The notes: a model not told the origin generated them from the letters alone. A DNA stretch of 64,000 nucleotides from Nesterenkonia ebinurensis (GCF_008711175.1 NZ_VWNF01000021.1:1-64000); one strand, 5' to 3'. Counted from the stretch's first letter, positions 25,479-33,822 are shown. Program-made: numbers and translations.

Positions 25479-27038
25479 TCACTCAGGACGGATATCGGTG
25501 TAGTCAAAGTTCCGATAGCCCGGGGTAGGGTACCACTGGATGCCTTCTTGCATGGCGTAGACCTGGTGGAAATCGAGGAGGAAGAGGGCCGGTGGATCTT
25601 CTTTGAAGCCCTCGCTCAGCTCAATAAAGCCCTCAAGCCGCTCTTCACCTTGAAGTCTGGAGAGTCGTTCCAGCTCTTCTTCAAGATCTTCATCGCACCA
25701 TAGAGACCAGGGACCTTCACATGCGGTCGCAGACCATAGGGACTGGTATGAGTCATAGTTGGTGTTGGAAAGAAGTGTGAGGGACATATCGTCCAAGGTT
25801 TTTTCCTGCAGCCCATCAAGCCACTGGTTGGAGTCCATGGAGTGTATCTCGAGGTCGAGTCCAATATCACCCAGGTTTGCCTGCACTGTTTGGATAAGTT
25901 GCGAGTCCTGGGGATACCGGCCCGAGGGGTAATTGATAATTAGCGTTTCACCGTCATAGCTGGATGCTTCCAGCAGATCTTCGGCCTGCTCCGGGTCGTA
26001 TTCGAACGGCTCTACTAGATCTGCGGAAATATTCGCGTCCATAGTCCCAGTGGCCGAGGCAAGACCGTCATACAAGCTCTCAATGATGCTCTCTCTGTCT
26101 ACGGCAAGATTAATCGCCTGACGCAGTTGAGGATCTTCAAGGACTTCAGTCCGGTGATTAAAAATCACGCTGAGAAACTGCCCACTCGGATTAGTGGAGA
26201 TTTGGAACCCATCACCCTCCAGCGCCTCTACTTGACTAATGTCAACATCAACTGCGAAGTCAATATCACCAGCGCGTAGCTGAGCAATGCGGGTTGCGCC
26301 CTCCGTGAGCACTTGAAGGTTGACTTCCTCGAAGGCTTCACCGGTCTCAAATGCGTAGTCGTCAAACAGTTGCAGGGTGAATTCCTGGCCGGGAGTTGAG
26401 CTTTCCAATACATAGGGGCCACTGCCAATCGGATCAGCTAGGAACCCATCATTTCCTACCTCTTGGACGTAGTCCGAGGGAACAACCATTCCCGGAAGAT
26501 ACGCCAAGGAGTTGCGCAAAATAGGATCAGGTTCGGAGAGATGAATTATTACAGTGTAGTCATCTTCGACTTCAACGTAATCAATGAGAGCGAGGGAGCT
26601 CGTGTAAGCGGGGCCCTCAAGGCTCTCATCTTCACCTCGGACTCGGTCGAGACTGAAAGCCACATCCTCAGCAGTTAGCTCACTCCCGTCATGGAAAGTG
26701 ATGCCACTGTGAATATTCATAGTGAGAGTGAGCTCATCTTCACTCAATTCGTCACTCTCCACAATATGGGGCTGAGGCAATCCATCCTCGTCAAAGTCAT
26801 AGAGAGTGTCATAAATGCTATAAAGCACTGGAATAGCTGTTCCACCAGCAGTCAGCGCGGGATCCCACTCACGGCCACTGACATCATTGGCAATTCCGAT
26901 CACGAGTTCACTCTGGTCTACTGTGGCGTCTCCCCCGGCATCTCCATTGACTCCATCCTCACCTCCAGGCGGGGAACAGGCGCTAGCAAGCAGAAGCGCG
27001 GTCATAAACACGGCAAGGGTGCGGGTGCTCTTCATCAT
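25479..27038 (-). CDS. Family 5 extracellular substrate-binding lipoprotein (importer 2)
   Basis: The 519-residue protein has a lipoprotein signal peptide ending LLASACSPP and a large SBP_bac_5 domain. It is very acidic, as expected for a surface protein of a salt-tolerant organism. ATG at 27038 or the next codon at 27035 could start translation. It is the first gene of importer 2 and fixes its specificity; the downstream OYE-like and DAO enzymes suggest an N-methylated or opine-like amine. The LysR regulator is divergent. Confidence 0.87.
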   Translation of the reverse strand: MMKSTRTLAVFMTALLLASACSPPGGEDGVNGDAGGDATVDQSELVIGIANDVSGREWDPALTAGGTAIPVLYSIYDTLYDFDEDGLPQPHIVESDELSEDELTLTMNIHSGITFHDGSELTAEDVAFSLDRVRGEDESLEGPAYTSSLALIDYVEVEDDYTVIIHLSEPDPILRNSLAYLPGMVVPSDYVQEVGNDGFLADPIGSGPYVLESSTPGQEFTLQLFDDYAFETGEAFEEVNLQVLTEGATRIAQLRAGDIDFAVDVDISQVEALEGDGFQISTNPSGQFLSVIFNHRTEVLEDPQLRQAINLAVDRESIIESLYDGLASATGTMDANISADLVEPFEYDPEQAEDLLEASSYDGETLIINYPSGRYPQDSQLIQTVQANLGDIGLDLEIHSMDSNQWLDGLQEKTLDDMSLTLLSNTNYDSYQSLWSATACEGPWSLWCDEDLEEELERLSRLQGEERLEGFIELSEGFKEDPPALFLLDFHQVYAMQEGIQWYPTPGYRNFDYTDIRPE

Positions 27039-27076
27039 GATTCCTCATTTAGGGGTGCAAGGGGCGAGCATTTCTT

Positions 27077-27117
27077 CAAGACTTCAGACGGCTCTGGCAG
27101 GACTACCGGAAGTCTTG
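27077..27117. promoter_or_regulatory. Inverted repeat upstream of importer 2
   Basis: CAAGACTTC at 27077-27085 is exactly complementary to GAAGTCTTG at 27109-27117, with 23 bases between. It lies 39-79 bases before the binding-protein start and about 75 bases before the LysR start. It may be a regulator-binding site or a leader hairpin. The rest of the divergent gap (27039-27191) is A/T-rich and shows no firm promoter. Confidence 0.4.
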
Positions 27118-27191
27118 TCGTAGAACGATAGTTGTAGCCTGAAATAATGGCAAGATAATATTTTGCACACTAAATATCTAGGAGATCGATA

Positions 27192-28085
27192 ATGCTAGTG
27201 CCCGAAGAGGTTCAAACTTTCCTCTCAGTCGTACGGGCCGGGAGCCTGCTAGGTGGTTCAGAAGCAGTACATACCACACAGTCAACTGTGTCTTATCGCA
27301 TCCGATCACTCGAAAACCGGCTGGGGCGACGATTGCTGCTACGAGCTAGGGGTGGCAGAGGCGTAACACTGACTAATGATGGCAGGACGTTCCTCGAGAT
27401 TGCCCAACGCTGGGAACAACTCTCCTCGGAAGCGCAAGTGCTACAGGAAGAGGGTGATCTCCGATTATCTCTAGGGTCCGTTCAAGTCTTGACCAGGTAC
27501 GTACTCCCACCTCTTTACGAGCACATTGTGAACAACCGGCAGGGTCTGAGCCTGCGCCTTGAGACGGGAAGCGGAGTAGATCTTGCCGAACGCGTCGCCA
27601 CAGGTCATCTGCACGCTGCTTATACGGTGTTTTCACATGAGCACATCGACCTTAAAGTGACCCGTCTAGCGCGTTTCCCCATGCGGATAGTCATGAACTC
27701 CCCACCCTCACACCTTGGGAAGAAAGTGTCCGTCACATCTCTCGATCCCAACTCTGAAATCGGAATGCCCTGGGGGGCTGACTATCAGTTATGGCGCCAC
27801 CAAGTCCACCTTCGACCACCACGTCTACTATCTGACACAGTCAATACCCTCGCACCCTTGCTTCGCTCTCAGGGAGTCTGGGCTTTCGTCCCGGAGTTCA
27901 TGGTCCCGCAGTTGCAGAAAAGCACTAACTGCTCTGTTCTTCACCCAGAGCCAGAACCTCCACTCCAAAGCGTGTACCGCACTATTCGAAAGCGGGACAA
28001 CGCTGCAACTGCTCCTGAGATCAAGTTTCTTGAAGAAGCCAGTCGCCAGGTCTGGCCTGATTGGTATCAGAAACCCGATCACTAA
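27192..28085 (+). CDS. LysR-family transcriptional regulator
   Basis: The 297-residue protein has an N-terminal winged helix-turn-helix (EEVQTFLSVVRAGSLLGGSE, then TQSTVSYRIRSLENRLGRRL) and a C-terminal effector-binding domain. TAGGAGATC stands before the ATG. It is divergent from importer 2, the classic LysR arrangement, and probably activates the importer and its two flavoproteins when the substrate is present. The gene is A/T-richer than the core genes. Confidence 0.9.
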   Translation: MLVPEEVQTFLSVVRAGSLLGGSEAVHTTQSTVSYRIRSLENRLGRRLLLRARGGRGVTLTNDGRTFLEIAQRWEQLSSEAQVLQEEGDLRLSLGSVQVLTRYVLPPLYEHIVNNRQGLSLRLETGSGVDLAERVATGHLHAAYTVFSHEHIDLKVTRLARFPMRIVMNSPPSHLGKKVSVTSLDPNSEIGMPWGADYQLWRHQVHLRPPRLLSDTVNTLAPLLRSQGVWAFVPEFMVPQLQKSTNCSVLHPEPEPPLQSVYRTIRKRDNAATAPEIKFLEEASRQVWPDWYQKPDH

Positions 28086-28232
28086 GCAGTCGCCTATTGC
28101 CGGAGCACCCCCAGTTTCAGTACTTGCTGCGTCATCCGGAGTTTCAACACCCATAAGATTAGCACTTCCGAAACACATAATTTACATATAACACGCCTTA
28201 AATCACTCTCAATGGCTTTCAGTTTCACTCCC

Positions 28233-30014
28233 CTATCGGCCGGCGGCGTAGCCTTGGGCGCCGCGGGGATTGGCGGCGGCTTTGAGCCATTCGCCGTCCC
28301 GAGCTACAGCTGAGAGCCGACCCTCGGTCCAGCCGGCACCGACTTTCAGGTCATGGCCGCGGCGAGCCAGTTCCTGAAGCACCTCGGGAGCGAACCGGTC
28401 CTCGATCATCACCTGGGCGGGGAAGGACTCCCGCGGGTAGAAGGAGCTGGGCACGTGAGTGGAGTGGAAGGCTGGAGCATCAATCGCCTCCTGCAGGTTC
28501 ATCCCGCTGTGCACCAGGTTGAGGAACAGCTGAATGTTCCACTGGTCCTGGGAGTCCCCACCCGGAGTGCCGAAGGCCAACCAGGGCTTGCCGTCGCGCA
28601 GCGCGAAGCTCGGGGTCAGGGTGGTCCGCGGACGAGCCCCAGGCCGCAGCGAGTTCGGCAGACCCTCCTGCAGCCAGAACATCTGCGCCCGGGAACTGAG
28701 ACAGAAGCCCAGCTCAGGGATGGTGGGGGAGGCCTGCAGCCAACCGCCTGAGGGGGTGGCGGAGATCATCATGCCGTCGGAGTCCACTACATCTACATGG
28801 CAGGTGTCTCCGCGGGTCTCCCCGTTGTGCGCCACTGTCGGTTCTCCCACTCCGGCGGCCGGCGTGGTCAGGCTGGCCTGCGGATACTCGGGCAGCACAG
28901 GTGTGCGTCCCCCAGGTGAGCCGGGCAGCAGAGCCGTGGAGGCGGCGTCGTGCGCTATCAGTTCCCGGCGGGCAGCGGTGTACTCAGGGCTGAGCAGATC
29001 GTCCAGCGGCACCTCGGTGAAGCGGGGATCGCCGTACCAAGCCTCACGGTCAGCGAAGGCCAGCTTGCCGGACTCCACGATCAAGTGCACCCAGTCGACC
29101 GAGCCTGGGGCGATGCCATCCAGGTCGAAGCCCTCCAGCAGGGCCAGCTGCTGCAGCATCACAGGACCCTGTCCCCAGGGTCCTGTCTTGGCCACGGTGT
29201 AGTTCTTGTAGTCCAGGGTGACCGGGTCTTCCACCTCGGCCTGCCAGGCGGCCAGGTCCTGGGCGGTGAGCAGGCCGGAGTTGGGCTGGCCGGAGGTGTC
29301 CTGCACAGCGTTGGAAGCGCAGAACTCGCCGATGGCCTCGGCCACGAATCCTTGGTACCAGGCGCGCTGGGCGACCTCGAGCTGGGCTTCGCGATCGCTT
29401 CCTGCGGTCTCGGCCTCCTCCACTAGGCGCATGTAGGTGCGAGCGAGCACGCTGTTGCTGAACCGGCTATTGGGGGCGGGAACCTCACCACCGGGCAGCC
29501 AGACAGCCGCGGAGCTGGGCCAGTGCTCGGCGAAGAGCTCTCTGACTGTCTCGATGGTGCGCGAGACCCGGGGCAGCACTGGGTGTCCGTTCTGGGCGAG
29601 CCCGATGGCTGGGCTCAGCACTTCCCGCAGGGTCATAGTGCCGTGGCGGGCCAGCAGAGACAGCCATGCGCCGAAGGCCCCGGGAACCACTGCGGAGAGC
29701 AGGCCGGTACCGGGCATGATTTTCAGGCCCCTCTCCTTGAGCCTGGCCACCGTGGCGGCCTGGGGCGCAGGGCCCTGGCCATTGATCACCTCGACCTTCT
29801 GCTCCTTCTCGGACCAGACCAGAATGGGCACTTCTCCGCCGGGACCGTTGAGGTGGGGTTCGACTATTTGGAGCACGAACCCGGAAGCGACCGCAGCATC
29901 GGCGGCGTTGCCTCCGCGCTCCAGGATGCTCATCCCGGTCTGTGAGGCGAGCCAATGGGTGGAGGCAACCATTCCGAAGTCGCCGAGCAGTTCGGGGCGA
30001 GTTGATTCAAGCAC
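28233..30014 (-). CDS. Gamma-glutamyltransferase family protein
   Basis: The protein (593 residues from GTG 30014) has the family signature around ILERGGNAADAAVASGFVLQ and the nucleophile region GDTCHVDVVDSDG, where Thr would be the N-terminal residue of the small subunit after self-cleavage, and TPSGGWLQASPTIPELG. The frame is open up to 30161, but homology starts just after 30014; TATGCT stands 6 bases before that GTG, a possible leaderless start. Members cleave gamma-glutamyl compounds or acylate amino acids. I see no clear signal peptide. It stands alone with an operator-like palindrome upstream. Confidence 0.85.
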   Translation of the reverse strand: MLESTRPELLGDFGMVASTHWLASQTGMSILERGGNAADAAVASGFVLQIVEPHLNGPGGEVPILVWSEKEQKVEVINGQGPAPQAATVARLKERGLKIMPGTGLLSAVVPGAFGAWLSLLARHGTMTLREVLSPAIGLAQNGHPVLPRVSRTIETVRELFAEHWPSSAAVWLPGGEVPAPNSRFSNSVLARTYMRLVEEAETAGSDREAQLEVAQRAWYQGFVAEAIGEFCASNAVQDTSGQPNSGLLTAQDLAAWQAEVEDPVTLDYKNYTVAKTGPWGQGPVMLQQLALLEGFDLDGIAPGSVDWVHLIVESGKLAFADREAWYGDPRFTEVPLDDLLSPEYTAARRELIAHDAASTALLPGSPGGRTPVLPEYPQASLTTPAAGVGEPTVAHNGETRGDTCHVDVVDSDGMMISATPSGGWLQASPTIPELGFCLSSRAQMFWLQEGLPNSLRPGARPRTTLTPSFALRDGKPWLAFGTPGGDSQDQWNIQLFLNLVHSGMNLQEAIDAPAFHSTHVPSSFYPRESFPAQVMIEDRFAPEVLQELARRGHDLKVGAGWTEGRLSAVARDGEWLKAAANPRGAQGYAAGR

Positions 30015-30041
30015 CCCACCAGCATAGTTGCCAGCAGCAAC

Positions 30042-30058
30042 TGTTGTATTCGACAACA
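30042..30058. promoter_or_regulatory. Operator-like palindrome upstream of the gamma-glutamyltransferase gene
   Basis: TGTTGT-ATTCG-ACAACA is a perfect 6-bp inverted repeat with a 5-base spacer, about 28-44 bases upstream of the GTG at 30014. The TTGT...ACAA form resembles GntR- or TetR-type operators. It would cover the -35 region. No regulator gene is adjacent. Confidence 0.45.
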
Positions 30059-30219
30059 AACTCCACAGAGTTTTCCCCAGGTGGAGATAGCCGCTCCAGG
30101 ACACGCCGCGCAGTCCACAGACCAGCAGGGGACTGCACGGCAGGGCATCCGAGCAGGCCACGGTGGAAGCAGCTGACCACCACCCGGTGGCGGCTAACCC
30201 ACCGATAAGGAGAGAACCA

Positions 30220-30408
30220 ATGAGTGATCAGCCAAAGGACTGTTCCCTGGCTTCACTGCACGCTGAGGAGGACGGCCTGGCCACCGCAGAGTATGGCATT
30301 GTCATGCTCGGAGCGGTAGCTTTTGCCGGACTGCTCACAGCCATCCTCACCTCGGATACAGTCCGTGGGTGGCTGGAGGCGATCGTGCAGCGAGCGTTGG
30401 GCGCCTGA
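30220..30408 (+). CDS. DUF4244 protein, Flp-like pilin
   Basis: The 62-residue protein has the actinobacterial Flp-pilin pattern: EEDGLATAEYGIVMLGAVAF, in which the short acidic segment before a hydrophobic helix with Glu at position 5 is the prepilin processing and assembly signal. GGAG stands 8 bases before the ATG at 30220; an upstream in-frame ATG at 30163 has no such site. It is the likely major pilin of the Tad pilus and starts the pilin operon. Confidence 0.85.
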   Translation: MSDQPKDCSLASLHAEEDGLATAEYGIVMLGAVAFAGLLTAILTSDTVRGWLEAIVQRALGA

Positions 30409-30443
30409 GCGCAGGTGGGTCCATGATGCGGACACGGAACGCC

Positions 30444-30578
30444 CGACCGAGCCGAGTGAAGACCGGAGCTTGCTCCGAATCTTCCGAGACCCGACTAAAC
30501 CGAGTGAAATGCGGCGTTTGCGGCGCAGTTTCCGAGGAGACTCAGGGCTGCCCGAGGTGCGGGCAGGTGACCGAGGAG
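30444..30578. repeat. Dispersed palindromic repeat, copy a
   Basis: The unit CTTCCGAGACCCGACT at 30481-30496 and the following AAACCGAGTGAAATGC match, nearly base for base, the intergenic sequence at 59645-59676. The preceding part, GAGCCGAGTGAAGAC at 30449-30463, matches the complement of 45338-45352. GAAGA at 30458-30462 pairs with TCTTC at 30480-30484 around an inner GGAGC/GCTCC stem. The copy lies between the pilin and TadE genes and runs into the open frame of the latter. Confidence 0.55.
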
Positions 30579-30980
30579 CGTGAGCGAAACGACGACGAGG
30601 CCTCGCCTCCCCCTCCTTTCGTCGCAGAACGAGGCTCCGTCACCGCCGAGTTCGCACTGGCGCTGCCCGGGGTGGTGCTGGTCCTGCTGCTGGTGATCTC
30701 ACTGGCGATGACCGGTGCCTCCCGGGTGGCTTTGGAGGATGCGGCCCGGGCCGCAGCCCGCGAATCCGCCCGAGGCCAGTCAGCTGCGGTGGCTGAGCAG
30801 ACCGCCAGGGACACTGCCGGCGGTGACATCACTGTGACTATCTCTGCCGAGGGAGCCTACACCTCAGTGGTGGTGACCCAGCCTGTTCAGCTGATCGGTC
30901 TGATCGAGCTCAATGCGGAGATCTCTGCCGAAGCCCATGCTCGGACCGAGCATCTGGAGGGGTCAGGGGGCGTTCCGTGA
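30567..30980 (+). CDS. TadE-family pilus assembly protein (minor pseudopilin)
   Basis: The core ERGSVTAEFALALPGVVLVL is the TadE N-terminal helix; the rest is a short extracellular domain. From the GTG at 30567, with GAGG 9 bases upstream, the protein has 137 residues, a normal length. An ATG at 30423 is also in frame, 14 bases after the pilin stop. It would add 48 residues with two CxxC pairs (KCGVCG, CPRCG) resembling a zinc ribbon, unusual for TadE. That extension is largely encoded by a dispersed repeat, so I prefer the shorter form. Confidence 0.75.
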   Translation: MTEERERNDDEASPPPPFVAERGSVTAEFALALPGVVLVLLLVISLAMTGASRVALEDAARAAARESARGQSAAVAEQTARDTAGGDITVTISAEGAYTSVVVTQPVQLIGLIELNAEISAEAHARTEHLEGSGGVP

Positions 30981-31381
30981 CCAGGAATCTGCTCAGCGGG
31001 GAGCGAGGCTCCGGCACAGTGACAGCGCTCGGCATCATCGCCGTGCTGGCGATGTTGCTGGGCCTGATCGCCGTCCTCAGCACGGTGGCCACCACCAAAT
31101 CTCAAGTTGAACGGGCGGCTGACTTGGCCGCGCTTGCGGCCGCTGACACAGCCCGCGGGCTGAACATCGGAGACCCGTGCACCGTTGCAGAGCAGGTCGC
31201 TGGACACAACGGCGCAGAGTTACAGCACTGCACAGTGGGCGGCGAGCACCCCACCGAGGTAACAGTCACGGTAAACCAGGATTCCGGCGTCGTCGTCATC
31301 TCCCATCTGATCCCGGCCATGAATCTGAGTGCCTCCGCCACCTCTCGCGCGGGCCCACCCGAGGCTCTGCACGGCGATTAG
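30977..31381 (+). CDS. Tad-locus TadE/TadG-like pseudopilin (Rv3654c-like)
   Basis: The 134-residue protein starts at a GTG overlapping the TadE stop (GTGA). GERGSGTVTALGIIAVLAML is a prepilin-like membrane helix, followed by QVERAADLAALAAADTA, the signature of the secretion-helicase-neighbourhood TadE-like group. It is the third gene of the pilin operon and probably a minor component of the pilus or its base. A GGC GTC GTC GTC run in it carries a copy of the GGCGTCGTCG motif. Confidence 0.8.
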   Translation: MTRNLLSGERGSGTVTALGIIAVLAMLLGLIAVLSTVATTKSQVERAADLAALAAADTARGLNIGDPCTVAEQVAGHNGAELQHCTVGGEHPTEVTVTVNQDSGVVVISHLIPAMNLSASATSRAGPPEALHGD

Positions 31382-31445
31382 CCGTCGGGTACTCAAACAC
31401 CTGGCTCTGGAGGACATCTAGAGGACGCAGTAAGTCGGGCAGCAC

Positions 31446-31458
31446 CGGCCTAAGGCCG
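31446..31458 (+). terminator. Short hairpin after the pilin operon
   Basis: CGGCC and GGCCG form a 5-bp stem around TAA, 65 bases after the last pilin gene. There is no T-run. It is a weak candidate for the operon terminator. Confidence 0.25.
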
Positions 31459-31538
31459 CGTGATCTAGCCTCACCTATGACTGAACAGGGCAGAGACCGC
31501 AGCTGCTCTCCGGTAGCACTCCGCAGCTCCCAACGGTG

Positions 31539-31768
31539 AGGGCGACGGACCGGTACCGGACTATATCGCCGCCATACCCGACTGGAGGTCGGCACTGGGT
31601 GCGCGCCTGGATGCGCTGATCACGGAGGCGATGCCGAGGGTGCACAAAGCCTCCAAACATCCCGAGGTGCGCTACCTGGACATCTACCAGGACGATTCAA
31701 TCAACGAGAGCCAGCTGCGTTCCTGGTTCCAGCAGTCCTCCCAGCCGCCGGCGAGCGCCTCTGAGCTA
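31539..31768 (+). pseudogene. Remnant of a DUF1801-domain gene with an internal deletion
   Basis: One frame reads DYIAAIPDWRSALGARLDAL then ITEAMPRVHKA, which is the start of a DUF1801 (YdhG-like) domain, and continues at once as SKHPEVRYLDIYQDD and NESQLRSWFQQSSQ, which is its end. The middle 50-60 residues, normally including the conserved WG/FYG and substrate-pocket part, are missing in frame. A plausible original ATG at 31477 is now in another frame, so there is also a 5' frameshift. The 3' end runs into the toxin gene on the other strand. The gene is dead. Confidence 0.65.
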
Positions 31769-32152
31769 TCCAGCCCACAGTACCGGGATGCCCAGGTACT
31801 GGGCTACATCACGCATGTTCTTATCCGCAGTGAACAGCGCCTCAGCACCGACTTTCATGCAGGAAGCCAGGTGCAGTGCGTCAAGACTCTTGACATGGAC
31901 TGGGATCTCGAACGCCCTACGGAAGTCTTCAGAGTCAACCTCGACGATTTCAATGGTTTCCAGCTCCTGTTGAAAGTCGTCCCAGTCCAATCCAGTACGC
32001 ACTTGGACTCTGCGCGCTTCAAGCCGTAACAGGTGTGAGGAGATCACAGTTCGGCCCTCCGCAAGTACCCAGTCTCTCTGTTGGGCCAAGGCGCCGCTGT
32101 TGTCCTGATTAAGGACGCTGCGGAGGAAGGCAGAGGTGTCAATGTAGATCAT
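31766..32152 (-). CDS. PIN-domain ribonuclease toxin (VapC-like)
   Basis: The 128-residue protein has the PIN acidic quartet: Asp5 (YIDTSAFL), Glu45 (LLRLEARR), Asp91 (SLDALHLAS) and Asp110 (LFTADKNM). VapC toxins cut tRNA or rRNA. Its ATG overlaps the antitoxin stop (ATGA), the usual order of antitoxin before toxin. All catalytic residues are present, so the toxin looks active. Confidence 0.88.
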   Translation of the reverse strand: MIYIDTSAFLRSVLNQDNSGALAQQRDWVLAEGRTVISSHLLRLEARRVQVRTGLDWDDFQQELETIEIVEVDSEDFRRAFEIPVHVKSLDALHLASCMKVGAEALFTADKNMRDVAQYLGIPVLWAG

Positions 32153-32430
32153 CGTTCCTCACCCCAATCGGCACGCATCTCGTGCATCAGCTCATCGAAA
32201 TCCCCGTCATAATCCGTGACAGGGCGGGGAAACCCTTTCCTTATCGCCGGTCGGATCTTGCCAGCAGCTTTGAGCCGCTCATAGGGGGTCTCCGGTGCAG
32301 GGCTGATAATGAAAGATTTCCCACCACGGCCATTGCCCGGTTCAATCAGGGCAGGTTCTCCGGTCTCCTCGATCTCACGGAGGATCCGACCACTGTGCTG
32401 GTTCAGTTCCCGCTTGCTGTACTTCTTCAT
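32149..32430 (-). CDS. Antitoxin of the PIN toxin (Phd/YefM-like)
   Basis: The 93-residue protein begins KKYSKRELNQHSGRILREIE, a Phd/YefM-type DNA-binding start, and is charged and partly disordered at the C-terminus, where it would wrap the toxin (DYDGDFDELMHEMRADW). GAGG stands 7 bases before the ATG. It most likely represses its own operon together with the toxin. The 68-base gap to the TadC gene is A/T-rich. Confidence 0.8.
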   Translation of the reverse strand: MKKYSKRELNQHSGRILREIEETGEPALIEPGNGRGGKSFIISPAPETPYERLKAAGKIRPAIRKGFPRPVTDYDGDFDELMHEMRADWGEER

Positions 32431-32498
32431 AAGACGCCCTCACTTTCGGGATCTCCAGAATATGACTCTTGTAGAACATTCTCTACATTTCCTTCTCT

Positions 32499-33083
32499 TT
32501 AGATTCCTAAAGCGTCAGGAAGCAGGCTGACTACCACAGGCGCTACCCCCAGCAGGATGAAGGCCGGAAGGAAGCAGGCACCCAGCGGAAGCATCATCTT
32601 CACCCCCAGCTTCTCCGCAGCGGCCTCGGCCTGGTTCCTACGCTCAGCCCGGGCCCGCACCGCAGCCGCCTGAAGCATCCGCGCACTCGGCGCCCCAGTG
32701 GCATAGGCGAAGCTGAGATGCTCGCAGAAACTGACCAGCTCAGAATCCTCCGTCACGGCCTCAACTGCCTGCTCCCAAGCGGCTCCGGCCGCCAGCGCCC
32801 GGTGCACTCCTGCCAGCGGCTCGGCGCCCGGAACAGACTGGGCCAGCCGGGCGAAAGCCGCCTCCACCCCCGTCCCTGCCCTCAGCAGCGCAGCGGTCAG
32901 GTCCAGCAGCACCGCAGCATCGGCCTGCTCAGCAGAGTCTCTCCGGGTACGACGCCGCCAGGAAAGCACTCTGCCCCAAGCCTGGCTGCCTGCCGCACTG
33001 CGCTCCCCCGGCAGTGCCGGCACCAGCAGCAGAACCGCTGCGGCGGCTGCTAGGGCAGTGACCAGAACCCACAGACTAGACAT
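32499..33083 (-). CDS. tadC: Type II secretion F-domain protein, TadC-like
   Basis: The 194-residue membrane protein has an N-terminal span (WVLVTALAAAAAVLLLVPAL), a T2SSF cytoplasmic domain (AALLRAGTGVEAAFARLA), and two C-terminal spans ending LGVAPVVVSLLPDALGI. It overlaps the end of the TadB gene by 8 bases. With TadB it forms the inner-membrane platform of the Tad pilus. Confidence 0.82.
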   Translation of the reverse strand: MSSLWVLVTALAAAAAVLLLVPALPGERSAAGSQAWGRVLSWRRRTRRDSAEQADAAVLLDLTAALLRAGTGVEAAFARLAQSVPGAEPLAGVHRALAAGAAWEQAVEAVTEDSELVSFCEHLSFAYATGAPSARMLQAAAVRARAERRNQAEAAAEKLGVKMMLPLGACFLPAFILLGVAPVVVSLLPDALGI

Positions 33084-33822
33084 GGCGCATCACCGCATTA
33101 ATCATCCGAGCACTCCACACCCGCCCGACCAGCAAGCACAGTACACCGCCGAGCAGGCAGGCCAAGCCGAGTCCACCGCCGAAGAGGGCTGCCAGTGGTG
33201 AGGCTCCCATGAGCTGGCCCAGCCCGAGACCACCCACCGGCAGCAGGATCAGCAGAAGCTGAGTGAGCTTGGGCCCTGCCACCGCCGTCTGCACGGCAGC
33301 CGCCAGATCTGCGGAATCATCTGCTGAGGAGGCCATCTGCTCCACCAGCTCAGAGAGCGGAGCGCCGGTCTGTTCAGACAGTGCCGTGACCGCAAGCAGC
33401 CGGTTCAGCAAGCCTCTGAGCTCGGGGTTGTGCCCCGCGGCAGATACTTCAGCGGCCATTGCTCTGCGCAGCCCCTCAGCGGTCCCGGCCCCCAGACTCT
33501 CCGCAGCAACAATCTGCTGGCACGCTGCGGTCAACGGGTGGTCGGGATCCCGCCGCCGCCAGGTCTCCCGAAGATCCATCCAGGCCTGAGCCTCGCCGCG
33601 GCCGGAGGCCAGCAGTGCTGAGAACTGTCGGAGCAGCTCAGCAGCATCCTTGCGGAGATCAGCCGGCCGAGGCATGGCCCGCAAGTGCAGTGCCGTGCGC
33701 AGCCGGACTATCGCTCCCCGCAGGGCTCTGCCGCCTCGCGGTCCTCCCGATCTCGGCGGAATCAGCACCAGCACGGCTGTGGCCGCACAGCCCATGGTGA
33801 TCAGCAGCAGAAGCATGCTCAT
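33076..33822 (-). CDS. tadB: Type II secretion F-domain protein, TadB-like
   Basis: The ATG at 33822 is chosen because it overlaps the TGA of TadA (ATGA), giving 248 residues. The protein has an N-terminal span, a cytoplasmic T2SSF domain (QFSALLASGRGEAQAWMDL, SEQTGAPLSELVEQ) and C-terminal spans rich in Gly and Leu. It is the second platform protein of the Tad system. Confidence 0.82.
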   Translation of the reverse strand: MSMLLLLITMGCAATAVLVLIPPRSGGPRGGRALRGAIVRLRTALHLRAMPRPADLRKDAAELLRQFSALLASGRGEAQAWMDLRETWRRRDPDHPLTAACQQIVAAESLGAGTAEGLRRAMAAEVSAAGHNPELRGLLNRLLAVTALSEQTGAPLSELVEQMASSADDSADLAAAVQTAVAGPKLTQLLLILLPVGGLGLGQLMGASPLAALFGGGLGLACLLGGVLCLLVGRVWSARMINAVMRHV

